A stretch of DNA of 45,746 nucleotides from Psychroflexus sp. MES1-P1E (GTDB lineage: Bacteria > Bacteroidota > Bacteroidia > Flavobacteriales > Flavobacteriaceae): assembly GCF_002836055.1 (NCBI RefSeq), contig NZ_PJBS01000316.1, positions 1-45,746 on the forward strand, written 5' to 3'. The notes beneath the pieces are model-generated. The model was given only the letters and a program-made list of their open reading frames with translations. It did no database searches and was not told the origin of the DNA. Of this stretch, positions 26,204-35,132 are shown piece by piece. Position 1 is the stretch's first letter; each line of letters opens with the position of its first letter. The position numbers were made by a program, and so were the translations under genes.

Positions 26204-27109
26204 TCATAAGGTATAATTAAAACCAACCCCTAAGACTTCTCTTATTTGAAAACCCCTTACGGCATTGTCATCATAAATAGCTTGGAAGGTAAAATTCGCC
26301 GAAATATATTTATTAACACTCATAATAAGATTTAAGGTATAGTCGATGTCAACATTTAGCGGATCTTCCAGATAATTAGAATATAAACCTAACACGTTTC
26401 CTGCAGTAATGCCTTCCATGACTTTAAATTTAACAAAAGCGTTTAAAGAGGCACCGAATTCAGCACGTATGCTTTCACCCTCATTAATTCCGAAAAAGTC
26501 ACCGTCTACATAACTTGGAGTGGTAGTGAATTGCTTGTTGGCTGTAATGATTCGACCTGTTACTGGTGAAATGTTGACACGAATGTCATCACTTTCTTTC
26601 CATAAAGCACCCAAACCTAATTGAGTGAAGGCTGGGGACATGAATTCTGTTTGAAGCGACCTCGTTTCGTTCCCGTCTGCATCTTCTCCAAACTCATAGC
26701 CCATGTCAAACTGAGATCTAAAATTCACAAAAGCGGATGTGTACCATTTGGACTGTTCTATTTGACGTCCAATGGTTGAATTGAGTTCTAAACGATCATT
26801 TGTTTTTCTGTAAAATTCTTGATCCTTTATTTTATTTATACCATAGTCGCCTAGGAATTTAGTGTCCCAGCTATATTTTCCTTTGTTATAATAGATATCA
26901 AAGTTAACCACAATATTAGCGGAGTAGTTGGTAGTTCCACCACCTTTCCAGTCATCATTAAAGGCTGCTTGATTGATCAGAAATTGAAAGTTCCCTTCAG
27001 TTTTCCATAGGGTATCGTTTTGTGAAGAAGCTAGAACACTTGGAGATTGCGCTTTTAAAAGAAACCCTGTTAAGATAATAATGGAGCTGAAATAAAATTT
27101 AAATTTCAT
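26204..27109 (-). CDS. DUF3078 outer-membrane beta-barrel protein
   Basis: This 301-residue protein has a signal peptide ending LLKAQSP. The mature part matches DUF3078: WKTEGNFQFLINQAAFNDDWKGGGTTNYSANIVVNFDIYY in pieces near residue 35, then TKFLGDYGINKIKD and a chain of antiparallel strands, with GVGFNYTL at the C terminus. It probably forms an outer-membrane barrel; its function is unknown. It is the last gene on the strand of the suf run, 69 bp after the DUF2480 gene, and could be transcribed with it or separately. No terminator hairpin was seen past its stop. Confidence 0.85.
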   Translation of the reverse strand: MKFKFYFSSIIILTGFLLKAQSPSVLASSQNDTLWKTEGNFQFLINQAAFNDDWKGGGTTNYSANIVVNFDIYYNKGKYSWDTKFLGDYGINKIKDQEFYRKTNDRLELNSTIGRQIEQSKWYTSAFVNFRSQFDMGYEFGEDADGNETRSLQTEFMSPAFTQLGLGALWKESDDIRVNISPVTGRIITANKQFTTTPSYVDGDFFGINEGESIRAEFGASLNAFVKFKVMEGITAGNVLGLYSNYLEDPLNVDIDYTLNLIMSVNKYISANFTFQAIYDDNAVRGFQIREVLGVGFNYTL

Positions 27110-27178
27110 TTATAAATGTTTTAAAAACAAATATAGATAATATTTTAAAATAGCTACTATAGGTAAAAGAGTGTAAAA

Positions 27179-27691
27179 TTATCTCTTTTTAGGTTTCTTA
27201 TAAAGAGGAACAGCAGAACAGGCTTCACCATACATAATTGACTTGGCAATGGGCTGTAGCATTTGAAGAGCGAGTAAGTATGCATTTTCTGGCACTGGTT
27301 TATCAGAACAGCCTTTTATAATGATAGGTTTATCTTTATAATCGGTTAGATCTATTTTAGAAAGCGCCTCTTGATATAGCAAAGAATTTAAAACCTCTAT
27401 AGACCCAAAAACAACTTTTTGGGCTATATTCTCAAGGTAAGTCGTTAACAAGAGATAAGCCCAACTTGGAATTATGGAGTCGGCTGAACAATGAAGCGAT
27501 ACATAAGCATCTTCATATTGTTTCCAGTCATGTGCTTTTAGCTCTAGTCTGAAGTCTTTTTCTTTAAGAATAATTCCTTGAAACAACCACTCTTTGATAT
27601 CGATTTGTACTCTTTTCCCTTTTGGATAGTAATCCTCTAGATTAAAGGTAATCAAAGGACTATTTGCGATTTTGTTTACAATTTCAGCCAT
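27179..27691 (-). CDS. DUF2480 family protein
   Basis: This 170-residue soluble protein has the DUF2480 pattern: EIVNKIANSPLITFNLEDYYPKGKRVQIDIKEWLFQGIILKEKDFR in segments, KAHDWKQYEDAYVSLHCSADSIIPSWAYLLLTTYL around 70 and IIIKGCSDKPVPENAYLLALQMLQPIAKSIMYGEACSAVPLYK near the end. It carries conserved cysteines at the SLHCSAD, KGCSDK and GEACSAV positions. Function is unknown. It begins 4 bp after sufT, so it is part of the suf operon and may take part in iron-sulfur handling, with the cysteines as possible ligands. That is inference from place only. Confidence 0.85.
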   Translation of the reverse strand: MAEIVNKIANSPLITFNLEDYYPKGKRVQIDIKEWLFQGIILKEKDFRLELKAHDWKQYEDAYVSLHCSADSIIPSWAYLLLTTYLENIAQKVVFGSIEVLNSLLYQEALSKIDLTDYKDKPIIIKGCSDKPVPENAYLLALQMLQPIAKSIMYGEACSAVPLYKKPKKR

Positions 27692-27695
27692 AGAC

Positions 27696-28019
27696 TTATA
27701 ACATTCCTAATTCAAGTTTTGCTTCTTCACTCATCAATTCTTGGGACCAAGCAGGATCGAAAGTCAATTCTACTTCACATTCGTTGACCCAGTCTAAAGA
27801 AGCCGCCTTTTCCTTTACTTCTTGAGGAAGAGATTCAGCTACTGGACAGTTGGGCGAAGTTAGAGTCATTAAAATTTTGACATCATCATTCTCATTGACA
27901 AAAACATCATAAATAAGTCCAAGTTCGTATATATCAACTGGGATTTCTGGGTCGTAAATAGTTTTTAAAACTCTTACTACATCTTCTCCTAGCTTTTCTG
28001 TGTTTAGTTCTTCAGCCAT
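27696..28019 (-). CDS. sufT: SufT / DUF59 (MIP18-type) Fe-S assembly factor
   Basis: This 107-residue protein starts at the ATG at 28019. A TTG 12 codons earlier would overlap sufE and is less likely. It has the MIP18/PaaD signature YDPEIPVDIYELGLIYDVFV and TLTSPNCPVAESLPQEVKEKA, with the conserved Cys, then ELTFDPAWSQELMSEEAKLELGM. SufT-type proteins help mature and deliver iron-sulfur clusters in the cytosol. It sits 4 bp after sufE and 4 bp before DUF2480. Length is normal for the SUF-linked group. Confidence 0.92.
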   Translation of the reverse strand: MAEELNTEKLGEDVVRVLKTIYDPEIPVDIYELGLIYDVFVNENDDVKILMTLTSPNCPVAESLPQEVKEKAASLDWVNECEVELTFDPAWSQELMSEEAKLELGML

Positions 28020-28023
28020 AATA

Positions 28024-28455
28024 TTAAGCTTTATTTTGTTGGCTATTATATGCAATAGCGTACATTTTCATTTGTTTTACCATGCTAACCAATCCGTTAG
28101 CTCTGTTTGGTGATAAGTGTTCCTTAAGTCCGATTTCATCTATAAAATCAGTGTTTGCCCCAATGATATCTTCAGGTTTTTGTCCAGAGAATACACGAAT
28201 AAGTATGGCGATGATTCCTTTGGTAATTATGGCATCGCTATCTGCTGTAAAATCGAGCTTGTCATTATCCATCGCTCCATAGACCCATACTCTACTCTGA
28301 CATCCTTTTATGATGTTTTCATCAGTTTTATATTGGTCTTGAATAAGTGGAAGAGATTTACCAAGGTCGATCATATATTCATACCGATCCATCCAGTCTT
28401 CAAAAATGCTGAATTCTTCTACAATTTCTTTTTGTCTTTCTTGAATATTACTCAC
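28024..28455 (-). CDS. sufE: SufE cysteine desulfuration protein
   Basis: SufE accepts persulfide sulfur from SufS and passes it to the SufBCD scaffold. The 143-residue protein has the acceptor Cys52 in IKGCQSRVWVYG and ITKGIIAILIRVFSGQKPEDI, both standard for the family. The start codon is GTG; there is no suitable ATG nearby. The first eight bases overlap the end of the META gene, which couples their translation. Confidence 0.92.
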   Translation of the reverse strand: MSNIQERQKEIVEEFSIFEDWMDRYEYMIDLGKSLPLIQDQYKTDENIIKGCQSRVWVYGAMDNDKLDFTADSDAIITKGIIAILIRVFSGQKPEDIIGANTDFIDEIGLKEHLSPNRANGLVSMVKQMKMYAIAYNSQQNKA

Positions 28456-28891
28456 TTTTTTCTATCTTTTTTTCTGCCTTAATCAAGACGTTTCCTTCTT
28501 TAGATTTTAAGTAAATTACTTCAGATGAAGTATCAAATTGAGTGACTGAAGCTGCTTTTTGAAAAAATAAATTCTCAAGATCCATTTTATCATCACAATA
28601 CATTTTTGTTGCTGAAGCAAAGCCTAAGTCTAAAATTCCGTCATTCATCTCATAACTGAAGTTATAATTGTTGCACCCCGAATATCCTGAAATTATTGAG
28701 TTTTCAGGATCTATCTTCAAGGTTAATCTAGAATCTACAAGTTCTTGATCCCCTAGCTGGGTTATAACATATTCTTCAGCTATAAGTTTTTCTGAAGTCA
28801 TTTTTCCTTGTTGCTGGGCTTTACAAGAAACCAAAATTAAAAAAATTGAAAACAAGGCGAAGCCTGTTTTTAAAATTGAATATGGTTTCAT
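28448..28891 (-). CDS. META-domain (HslJ-like) lipoprotein in the suf operon
   Basis: This 147-residue lipoprotein has Cys23 in LILVSCKAQ. The C-terminal two thirds match the META domain, with EEYVITQLGDQELV, the characteristic SGYSGCNNYNFSYE near 88-101 and a pair of cysteines (GCNNY and MYCDD). It is anchored in the outer or inner membrane and is unlikely to contact the cytosolic Suf proteins. It overlaps sufS by 4 nt (ATGA) and sufE by 8 nt, so it is firmly in the operon. Its connection to Fe-S metabolism is not known; a link to stress or metal exposure is conjecture. Confidence 0.82.
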   Translation of the reverse strand: MKPYSILKTGFALFSIFLILVSCKAQQQGKMTSEKLIAEEYVITQLGDQELVDSRLTLKIDPENSIISGYSGCNNYNFSYEMNDGILDLGFASATKMYCDDKMDLENLFFQKAASVTQFDTSSEVIYLKSKEGNVLIKAEKKIEKSE

Positions 28892-30132
28892 GATAACATG
28901 GATTTCGCCTTTTTCAAAGCAATAATAAAAGAGTCAATTTCTGCTTTCGAATTGTAAAACATAAAAGATGCACGAACAGTTCCTGGAATTTTATAAAAGT
29001 CCATAATAGGCTGAGCGCAATGGTGACCAGTTCTCACGGCGATTCCCATTTTGTCGAGCAAAGTTCCTATATCATAGGGATGTAAACCTTCAATGTTAAA
29101 TGACAAAACAGCCGTTTTATTTTCTGGTGTAGTCCCATATATTCTTACGCCTTCTATTTTTTCTATCTCTTCAGTTGCATAAACAAGCAACTGCATTTCA
29201 TAAGCAGCAATCACCTCAAAACCAATAGCATTCATATAATCTAGCGCTGCACCAAAAGCTATACCTCCAGAAATATTTGGAGTGCCAGCTTCAAACTTAT
29301 GAGGTAATCCAGCATAAGTCGTCTCTTCAAAAGTCACTTGATCAATCATTTCGCCACCACCTTGATAAGGAGATAACATGTTTAAAAGTTCCTCTTTTCC
29401 ATATAACATACCTACCCCTGTTGGGCCGCAGATTTTATGAGCTGAAACCGTATAGTAATCTATATCCAAAGCTTGAACATCAGCTATTAAATGAGATGCA
29501 GCTTGCGCTCCATCTATCAAAACTTTAGCATCAACTTCATGAGCTAAATCAATGATTTCTTTAATAGGATTTATAGTCCCTAAAGCATTGGAGACATGAT
29601 TTACAAATACAAGTTTCGTATGCTCATTCAATAAGTCTTTGTAAGCCTCCATTACCAATTCTCCTTTTTCTGACATTGGAATGACCCTCAATTTTGAGCC
29701 TGTTTTTTTACAAAGCATTTGCCATGGAACGATATTGGAATGATGCTCCATCGCCGATACCAAAATCTCATCTTCAGGCTTCAAAATAGAAGCATATCCA
29801 TTGGCAACCAAATTGATACTATGCGTAGTTCCCGACGTCAAGATAATTTCGTAATTGTGTTTCGCATTAAAATGAGCCCTTACTTTTTCTCTAGCAGACT
29901 CATAAGCATCTGTAGCAATTTGCGAAAGCGAATGCACTCCTCTGTGGATATTTGCGTTCTTATTTTCGTAATAGTCTACAATACAATCTATAACCTGTCT
30001 TGGAGTTTGAGATGTGGCAGCATTATCAAAATATACCAAAGGCTTCCCATTAATTTCTCTATGTAAAATCGGGAAGTCTTTGCGTATGCTATCTATGTCT
30101 AAAAGTTGTTCAGAAGTATTCGTCATGTTCAT
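28888..30132 (-). CDS. sufS: SufS cysteine desulfurase
   Basis: SufS is a group II, PLP-dependent cysteine desulfurase that takes sulfur from cysteine for Fe-S cluster assembly. The 414-residue protein shows YFDNAATSQTP near 35, the PLP Lys233 in VSAHKICGPTGVGMLYG and the persulfide Cys372 in RTGHHCAQPIM. All active-site elements are present. The ATG at 30126 is another possible start. It lies 50 bp after sufD and overlaps the META gene by 4 nt. Confidence 0.95.
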   Translation of the reverse strand: MNMTNTSEQLLDIDSIRKDFPILHREINGKPLVYFDNAATSQTPRQVIDCIVDYYENKNANIHRGVHSLSQIATDAYESAREKVRAHFNAKHNYEIILTSGTTHSINLVANGYASILKPEDEILVSAMEHHSNIVPWQMLCKKTGSKLRVIPMSEKGELVMEAYKDLLNEHTKLVFVNHVSNALGTINPIKEIIDLAHEVDAKVLIDGAQAASHLIADVQALDIDYYTVSAHKICGPTGVGMLYGKEELLNMLSPYQGGGEMIDQVTFEETTYAGLPHKFEAGTPNISGGIAFGAALDYMNAIGFEVIAAYEMQLLVYATEEIEKIEGVRIYGTTPENKTAVLSFNIEGLHPYDIGTLLDKMGIAVRTGHHCAQPIMDFYKIPGTVRASFMFYNSKAEIDSFIIALKKAKSMLS

Positions 30133-30182
30133 GTTTCGTTTCTTAAAATTTTACTTCTTAGTAAGTTGACCCAATTGAATTC

Positions 30183-31496
30183 TTATAAGTTGAATCCTAA
30201 TTCGACTTCAAGTTTCAATGCAATTTGTTTAGTTATTCTTTTTTTGATTTCTGGAATTTTAACACTACCCAAAACTTTATTTGCAAAAGCAAACATCAGT
30301 AAGGCTCTAGCTTCTTTTTTAGGGATTCCTCGAGTTCTTAGGTAGTATAAGGCTTCATTATTTAATTGTCCAATCGTACAACCGTGACTGCATTTTACAT
30401 CATCTGCAAAAATTTCCAATTGTGGCTTAGAGTTACAAGTAGCCCCATCGTCCAACAAAATATTATTATTGCTTTGGAAAGCATTTGTCTTTTGTGCCAA
30501 TCTATCTACCAGAATACTCCCGTTAAAGACGCCAACCGATTTTTCAGAAAAAATTCCTTTATAATCTTGATGACTTTCACAATTAGGCTCAATATGATGC
30601 ACAAGAGTATTGTGATCTACGTGTTGTTTTCCTTCTAAAATAGTAACTCCCTTAAGTATAGAATTACAGTTCTGTCCATGCTGATAAAACCTCAAATTAT
30701 TTCTAGTAATTTTTCCGCCTAAGGAAAATGTATGTAAAGAACAGGTACTATCTCTTTCTTGTTTGATAAACGTATTATCTATAAGAGAAGACGTGGTCTT
30801 ATCATTTTGAATTTTATAATAGTCCACTTCAGCATTTTGTCCGACATAAACTTCTGTCACCGAATTGGTAAGCACAGGATTATCCGTCAAACTTTGATGC
30901 CTCTCAATAATTTGAACATGAGAACCATCTTCAGCGATAATTAAGTTTCTAGGTTGAATCATTAATGCTGACTCATTTCCTGTAGAAAAGTTAAGAATTT
31001 GAATAGGCTTTTCAGCGCTTACGTTTTTAGGAATTCTAATATAAGCCCCTTCTTTAGCAAAAGCAGTGTTTAAAGAAGACATACTTTCCTCAGGAACAAT
31101 TTTATTAAAATACTTATCCATGATAGACTTGTATTTAGACTTGTTCAAAGCCGAAGACATCAGACAAGCATCCAACTTATCGTGAGTAGTTCTCGACAGA
31201 TGAGAAGAATAAATTCCATCTATAAATACGATAGTATACGTATCTATATCATGTATTAAGTATTTCTTTATATCCTTATAATCTATGGCATCTTCCTTTT
31301 TAGGAAATATGCTGTAATCTTCCTTTAAAATAGAGTTGAGTGAAGTATATTTCCAAGCTTCCATCCTTTTAGTGGGAAAGCCCGTACTTTCAAAAAACTT
31401 TATAGCTTTGTTTCTTTCGCTATGGATATCATTTTCCATATCTACTTGCTCTTCAAAAGCAAGATAAGAAGACATTAATTTTTCTTTAAGTTCCAT
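30183..31496 (-). CDS. sufD: SufD Fe-S assembly protein
   Basis: SufD partners SufB and SufC in the SufBC2D scaffold that builds Fe-S clusters. The 437-residue protein has the Met-rich N-terminal helical part, RMEAWKYTSL near 40, and a right-handed beta-helix core ending with HHIEPNCESHQDYKGIF near 296, ADDVKCSHGCTIGQLNNEALYYLRTRGI around 366 and ARALLMFAFANKVL. These are normal SufD features, with Cys and His at the expected KCSHGC site. It follows sufC by 37 bp. Confidence 0.94.
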   Translation of the reverse strand: MELKEKLMSSYLAFEEQVDMENDIHSERNKAIKFFESTGFPTKRMEAWKYTSLNSILKEDYSIFPKKEDAIDYKDIKKYLIHDIDTYTIVFIDGIYSSHLSRTTHDKLDACLMSSALNKSKYKSIMDKYFNKIVPEESMSSLNTAFAKEGAYIRIPKNVSAEKPIQILNFSTGNESALMIQPRNLIIAEDGSHVQIIERHQSLTDNPVLTNSVTEVYVGQNAEVDYYKIQNDKTTSSLIDNTFIKQERDSTCSLHTFSLGGKITRNNLRFYQHGQNCNSILKGVTILEGKQHVDHNTLVHHIEPNCESHQDYKGIFSEKSVGVFNGSILVDRLAQKTNAFQSNNNILLDDGATCNSKPQLEIFADDVKCSHGCTIGQLNNEALYYLRTRGIPKKEARALLMFAFANKVLGSVKIPEIKKRITKQIALKLEVELGFNL

Positions 31497-31533
31497 GTTT
31501 TAAATCTTTTGGGTTAGGGTAAAAGCTTACTTA

Positions 31534-32292
31534 CTAAGTCATTTCTGCTCGTTCTTCCTTAAGCCAATCATAACCTCTTTCTTCCAACTCTTTAGCCAAT
31601 TCTTTACCGCCTGTTTTTACTATTTTACCATCCACCAAAACGTGTACAACGTCCGGTACGACATAGTCTAGTAGTCTTTGATAGTGCGTAATCACCAATG
31701 TTGCGTTACCTTTATTTCTTAAGCGATTTACACCGTCGGAAACAATTCTAAGAGCATCTATGTCCAAACCAGAATCTGTTTCATCAAGAATAGCCAATTT
31801 TGGTTCTAGCATAGCCATTTGGAAGATTTCATTTCTTTTTTTCTCACCACCAGAGAAGCCTTCATTTAAGGATCTAGATAAAAATTTTCTGTCCATATCT
31901 AACAAGGCAGATTTTTCTCTAATCTTTTTCAACATTTCATTAGCAGGCATATCTTTTTGACCTCTAGACTTTCTAACCTGATTGATAGAGGTTTTGATAA
32001 AATTGGTCACAGAAACTCCTGGGATCTCAATTGGATATTGAAAAGATAAGAAAATCCCTTTGTGCGCTCTTTCTTCTGGAGAAAGTTCAGATATATTTGC
32101 TTTTTCAAAGAGTATGTCTCCTTCTGTAACTTCAAAATCTTCATTACCTGCAATAACTGAGGCAAGTGTACTTTTACCAGAGCCGTTAGGACCCATTATG
32201 GCATGAACTTCTCCAGCGTTAATCTCTAGATCAATACCTTTTAAAATCTTTACACCGTCTACACTTGCGTGTAAATTTTTTATATTTAACAT
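31534..32292 (-). CDS. sufC: SufC ATPase
   Basis: SufC is the ABC-type ATPase of the SufBC2D complex. The 252-residue protein has the Walker [10 protein letters not shown] at 34-42, the signature segment [10 protein letters not shown] at 146-155 and the Walker [13 protein letters not shown] at 166-177, and ends in the SufC-type [13 protein letters not shown]. No membrane part is present, as expected. It follows a lipoprotein gene by 9 bp. Confidence 0.96.
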   Translation of the reverse strand: MLNIKNLHASVDGVKILKGIDLEINAGEVHAIMGPNGSGKSTLASVIAGNEDFEVTEGDILFEKANISELSPEERAHKGIFLSFQYPIEIPGVSVTNFIKTSINQVRKSRGQKDMPANEMLKKIREKSALLDMDRKFLSRSLNEGFSGGEKKRNEIFQMAMLEPKLAILDETDSGLDIDALRIVSDGVNRLRNKGNATLVITHYQRLLDYVVPDVVHVLVDGKIVKTGGKELAKELEERGYDWLKEERAEMT

Positions 32293-32301
32293 AACTGCTT
32301 A

Positions 32302-32697
32302 TTATTTACTTAGTCTAAGACTTTGATCATCTTTAGACTGTTCTACTTTTATAATATTTTGGATGTTAACCACTTTAGGCCAAACATCCTCTTGTGTATT
32401 GTTTTCTATTTTAACTTTTAAAGTCACCTTAAAAGACGCGTACGGATCTGGATCTATATTGCGAACATTCGCGATAAGTTCTTCAACAATTTCATTGATG
32501 ACCACACCGTAAATTGCGTTTTTAGTTTGGAAAACCGCGGCAGAATCCGCGTAAATAAATTCGCCTGTCATCGTTTTTAGCGAACCTTGCAATTCTGCCT
32601 CTAAGATTTCTTCATCTACTTTTGAATCTTTAGACTCCGTTTTACAAGACCCTAAAGTAAATAGACAAACTAAAATGGATAGTAAAAATATCTTCAT
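32302..32697 (-). CDS. Lipoprotein of unknown function between sufB and sufC
   Basis: This 131-residue protein has a lipoprotein signal peptide ending LGSC, with Cys18. The mature part is rich in Glu and Asp, with TMTGEFIYADSAAVFQTKNAIYGVVINEIVEELI, then DPYASFKVTLKVKIENNTQEDVWPKVVNIQNIIKV. It resembles small beta-rich periplasmic proteins but no family is recognised with confidence. It lies 10 bp after sufB and 9 bp before sufC, so it is co-expressed with the cytosolic Fe-S machinery although it sits outside the inner membrane. Confidence 0.7.
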   Translation of the reverse strand: MKIFLLSILVCLFTLGSCKTESKDSKVDEEILEAELQGSLKTMTGEFIYADSAAVFQTKNAIYGVVINEIVEELIANVRNIDPDPYASFKVTLKVKIENNTQEDVWPKVVNIQNIIKVEQSKDDQSLRLSK

Positions 32698-32707
32698 TTA
32701 TGTATGA

Positions 32708-34153
32708 TTATCCTACTGAACCTTCTAGTGATATTTCAAGTAATTTTTGAGCTTCCACTGCAAATTCCATTGGCAACTTATTAAGAACATCCTTACTGTA
32801 ACCATTTACAATAAGAGCAATCGCTTTTTCAGTATCAATTCCTCTTTGATTACAGTAAAAGATTTGATCTTCACCAATTTTAGTGGTCGTTGCTTCGTGC
32901 TCTACTTGTGCCGTTTTATTTTTAGCTTCAATGTATGGGAACGTATGAGCTCCACATCTATTTCCCATCAATAATGAGTCACATTGAGAGAAATTTCTAG
33001 CATTAACTGCGCCTTTATTAATTTGAACTAAGCCTCTATAACTATTTTGAGAATTTCCTGCGGAAATACCTTTTGAAATAATTGTGCTCTTTGTATTTTT
33101 ACCAATATGAATCATTTTCGTACCGGTATCTGCTTGCTGGTAATTGTTGGTCACAGCAATGGAATAAAATTCTCCTGTGGAGTTATCCCCTTTCAAAATA
33201 CAACTTGGATACTTCCAAGTTATAGCTGATCCAGTTTCCACTTGAGTCCAACTTATTTTAGCATTTTTCTCGCAAATTCCTCTTTTAGTGACAAAATTAA
33301 AGACTCCACCTACACCCTCTTTATTTCCAGGATACCAGTTTTGAACCGTTGAATATTTGATTTCAGCATTATCTAAAGCTATCAACTCTACAACGGCCGC
33401 ATGCAATTGATTTTCATCACGCATAGGAGCTGTACAGCCCTCTAGATAACTAACATAACTAGAATCTTCTGCAATCACCAAAGTTCTTTCAAACTGGCCA
33501 GTATTTGCTTGGTTAATTCTAAAGTAGGTTGATAATTCCATTGGACATCTCACCCCCTTTGGAATATAACAAAAAGACCCATCACCAAATACTGCGGAAT
33601 TCAAAGCAGCAAAATAATTATCTGAAGTAGGAATTACTGAACCCATGTACTTCTTTATAAGCTCTGGATATTCCTGAATAGCTTCTGAAATAGAACAGAA
33701 AATAATACCTTTTTCAGCTAATGTCTTTTTAAAAGTAGTCGTCACAGATATAGAATCAATCACTACATCCATAGCAACTCCAGCTAATTTCTTTTGCTCA
33801 TCTATAGATATTCCTAATTTTTTGAAGGTTTCCAACATTTCAGGATCTACCTCATCTAAACTATCATATTTAGGCTTAGTGCCAGGTGCAGAATAATAGG
33901 ATATAGCTTGGTAATCTGGCTTTTCATAACCAATATTAGCCCAATTTGGCTCCTTCATCGTTAACCAATGTCTGTAAGCATCCAATCTCCACTGTGTCAT
34001 CCAATCTGGCTCTCCTTTCTTTTTGGAAATACCTATAACTACATCTTCATTTAAACCTGGAGGAAACGTATCAGATTCCATTTCTGTATAGAACCCATAC
34101 TCATATTCTTTATTCTGAAGTTCCTTCTCCAGTTCTTGTTCTGTATATGCCAT
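32708..34153 (-). CDS. sufB: SufB Fe-S assembly scaffold protein
   Basis: SufB is the core scaffold on which the Fe-S cluster forms. The 481-residue protein has the usual markers: [29 protein letters not shown] (in pieces) near 34, [20 protein letters not shown] around 195, [23 protein letters not shown] around 238, the beta-helix, [24 protein letters not shown] around 389 and [15 protein letters not shown]. It is complete and of normal length. It follows sufA by 17 bp. Confidence 0.96.
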   Translation of the reverse strand: MAYTEQELEKELQNKEYEYGFYTEMESDTFPPGLNEDVVIGISKKKGEPDWMTQWRLDAYRHWLTMKEPNWANIGYEKPDYQAISYYSAPGTKPKYDSLDEVDPEMLETFKKLGISIDEQKKLAGVAMDVVIDSISVTTTFKKTLAEKGIIFCSISEAIQEYPELIKKYMGSVIPTSDNYFAALNSAVFGDGSFCYIPKGVRCPMELSTYFRINQANTGQFERTLVIAEDSSYVSYLEGCTAPMRDENQLHAAVVELIALDNAEIKYSTVQNWYPGNKEGVGGVFNFVTKRGICEKNAKISWTQVETGSAITWKYPSCILKGDNSTGEFYSIAVTNNYQQADTGTKMIHIGKNTKSTIISKGISAGNSQNSYRGLVQINKGAVNARNFSQCDSLLMGNRCGAHTFPYIEAKNKTAQVEHEATTTKIGEDQIFYCNQRGIDTEKAIALIVNGYSKDVLNKLPMEFAVEAQKLLEISLEGSVG

Positions 34154-34170
34154 TATCGTTCTCTTTTAAA

Positions 34171-34500
34171 TTAAAGTGAAAAACTTTCACCACAGCCGCA
34201 TGTTCTTTCTGCGTTAGGATTATTAAAAACAAATCCTTTTCCATTCAACCCACCAGAATATTCCAAAGTGGTCCCTATTAAATATAAAAAACTGCTTTTG
34301 TTAATAATGATTCTAACATCATTATCTTCAAAAAGTTTATCTTCGTCGTTCTGGTCTTGATCAAAATTTAGATCGTAAGATAACCCAGAGCATCCGCCGC
34401 TTTTTACCCCAACTCTTACAAAGTGGTTTTTGACATTATAGCCTACTTCACCCATAAGATTAGTTATTTTTATTTTCGCTTCTTCGCTAACTTTAATCAT
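34171..34500 (-). CDS. sufA: A-type Fe-S carrier protein (SufA/IscA-like)
   Basis: A-type proteins carry Fe-S clusters from the scaffold to targets. The 109-residue protein has the three cluster ligands Cys37 (VKSGGCSGLSYDL) and Cys101 and Cys103 (RTCGCGESFSL). The start at 34500 is an ATG; an upstream TTG lies within the promoter region (the TATATTTG box at 34530-34537) and is rejected. As first gene of the suf run it fixes the promoter position. Confidence 0.94.
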   Translation of the reverse strand: MIKVSEEAKIKITNLMGEVGYNVKNHFVRVGVKSGGCSGLSYDLNFDQDQNDEDKLFEDNDVRIIINKSSFLYLIGTTLEYSGGLNGKGFVFNNPNAERTCGCGESFSL

Positions 34501-34529
34501 ATTTAAGTAGATTAATTCTAAATTGATTA

Positions 34530-34537
34530 CAAATATA
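34530..34537 (-). promoter_or_regulatory. Likely -7 box of the suf operon
   Basis: The minus strand reads TATATTTG, matching TAnnTTTG, 29 nt before the sufA ATG. The nearest TTG is only about 11 nt upstream, too close for a standard -33 box. Confidence 0.5.
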
Positions 34538-34594
34538 AAATTAATGAACAATTTCTAGGTGTTATTTAACTAAATAAGGGAGTTAAAGTTTTTT

Positions 34595-34634
34595 TTAAAC
34601 CAAGAAACAAGCTGATGTTAGACTCTTGGTTTAA
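34595..34634 (-). terminator. Hairpin after the coiled-coil lipoprotein gene
   Basis: An 11-bp perfect stem (TTAAACCAAGA at 34595-34605 and TCTTGGTTTAA at 34624-34634) has an 18-nt loop, 5 nt past the stop codon at 34640. It lacks a T-run on the minus strand, so it may be a weak terminator or an mRNA-end structure. Confidence 0.4.
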
Positions 34635-34639
34635 GATAA

Positions 34640-35119
34640 TTATAATCTTTGTTTATCTAAAACTTTTTTAGCATTTTCCAAAGAAGAACTAATAGCAGCT
34701 TTCATTTCTTCAGCTGAATTGTATTGCATCTTCAATAATTCCACCTTCGCCTTTATGCTATCTTTGTCTTTGGCTTGCAGACCAGTGTTAATCTCCGTTC
34801 TTGAAAAAGAAGAGCTGAAGTTTTTCATCCATGCCATCATAATATCATGGGCTTTTTGTAAATCTGCAATAGCCACATCATGCTTATCTACCAGCAGAGC
34901 ATTCACTTCTTCTAAGCTTTCTAGTTCTTCTTTTTCACTTTCAAGCTCAGTGATTAGACTGTTAATCTTACTCATTTGAGGCATCACATCGTCATGAATT
35001 TGGATAGTTTGCTTCATTTGCGCATCAAATGCTTTAGCTTCTGCAGACTCCTCCTCTTTCTGACAGGAAAAAGAGATAAATACCATACCTATCAAAATAG
35101 GTTTTAAAATAAATTTCAT
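34640..35119 (-). CDS. Helical lipoprotein (viral A-type inclusion-like)
   Basis: This 159-residue protein starts at the ATG at 35119; a TTG nine codons earlier would overlap dprA. The signal peptide ends VFISFSC (Cys19). The mature part is almost all helical with heptad-like Leu spacing (MSKINSLITELESEKEELESLEEVNALLVDKHDVAIADLQKAHDIMM in pieces), so a coiled coil is likely. Similar Bacteroidota proteins carry the label viral A-type inclusion protein repeat. Function is not known. It lies 13 bp after dprA and ends at a hairpin. Confidence 0.72.
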   Translation of the reverse strand: MKFILKPILIGMVFISFSCQKEEESAEAKAFDAQMKQTIQIHDDVMPQMSKINSLITELESEKEELESLEEVNALLVDKHDVAIADLQKAHDIMMAWMKNFSSSFSRTEINTGLQAKDKDSIKAKVELLKMQYNSAEEMKAAISSSLENAKKVLDKQRL

Positions 35120-35132
35120 ACTATTAAATTTT

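Noticed and set aside
28020-28055. A longer TTG start for sufT
   Set aside because: It would overlap sufE by 32 nt; the ATG at 28019 leaves the usual 4-bp gap and begins the conserved MAEELN.
34501-34551. A longer start (TTG) for sufA
   Set aside because: The extra 17 residues lie across the TATATTTG promoter box and are not typical of A-type proteins; the ATG at 34500 fits the family.
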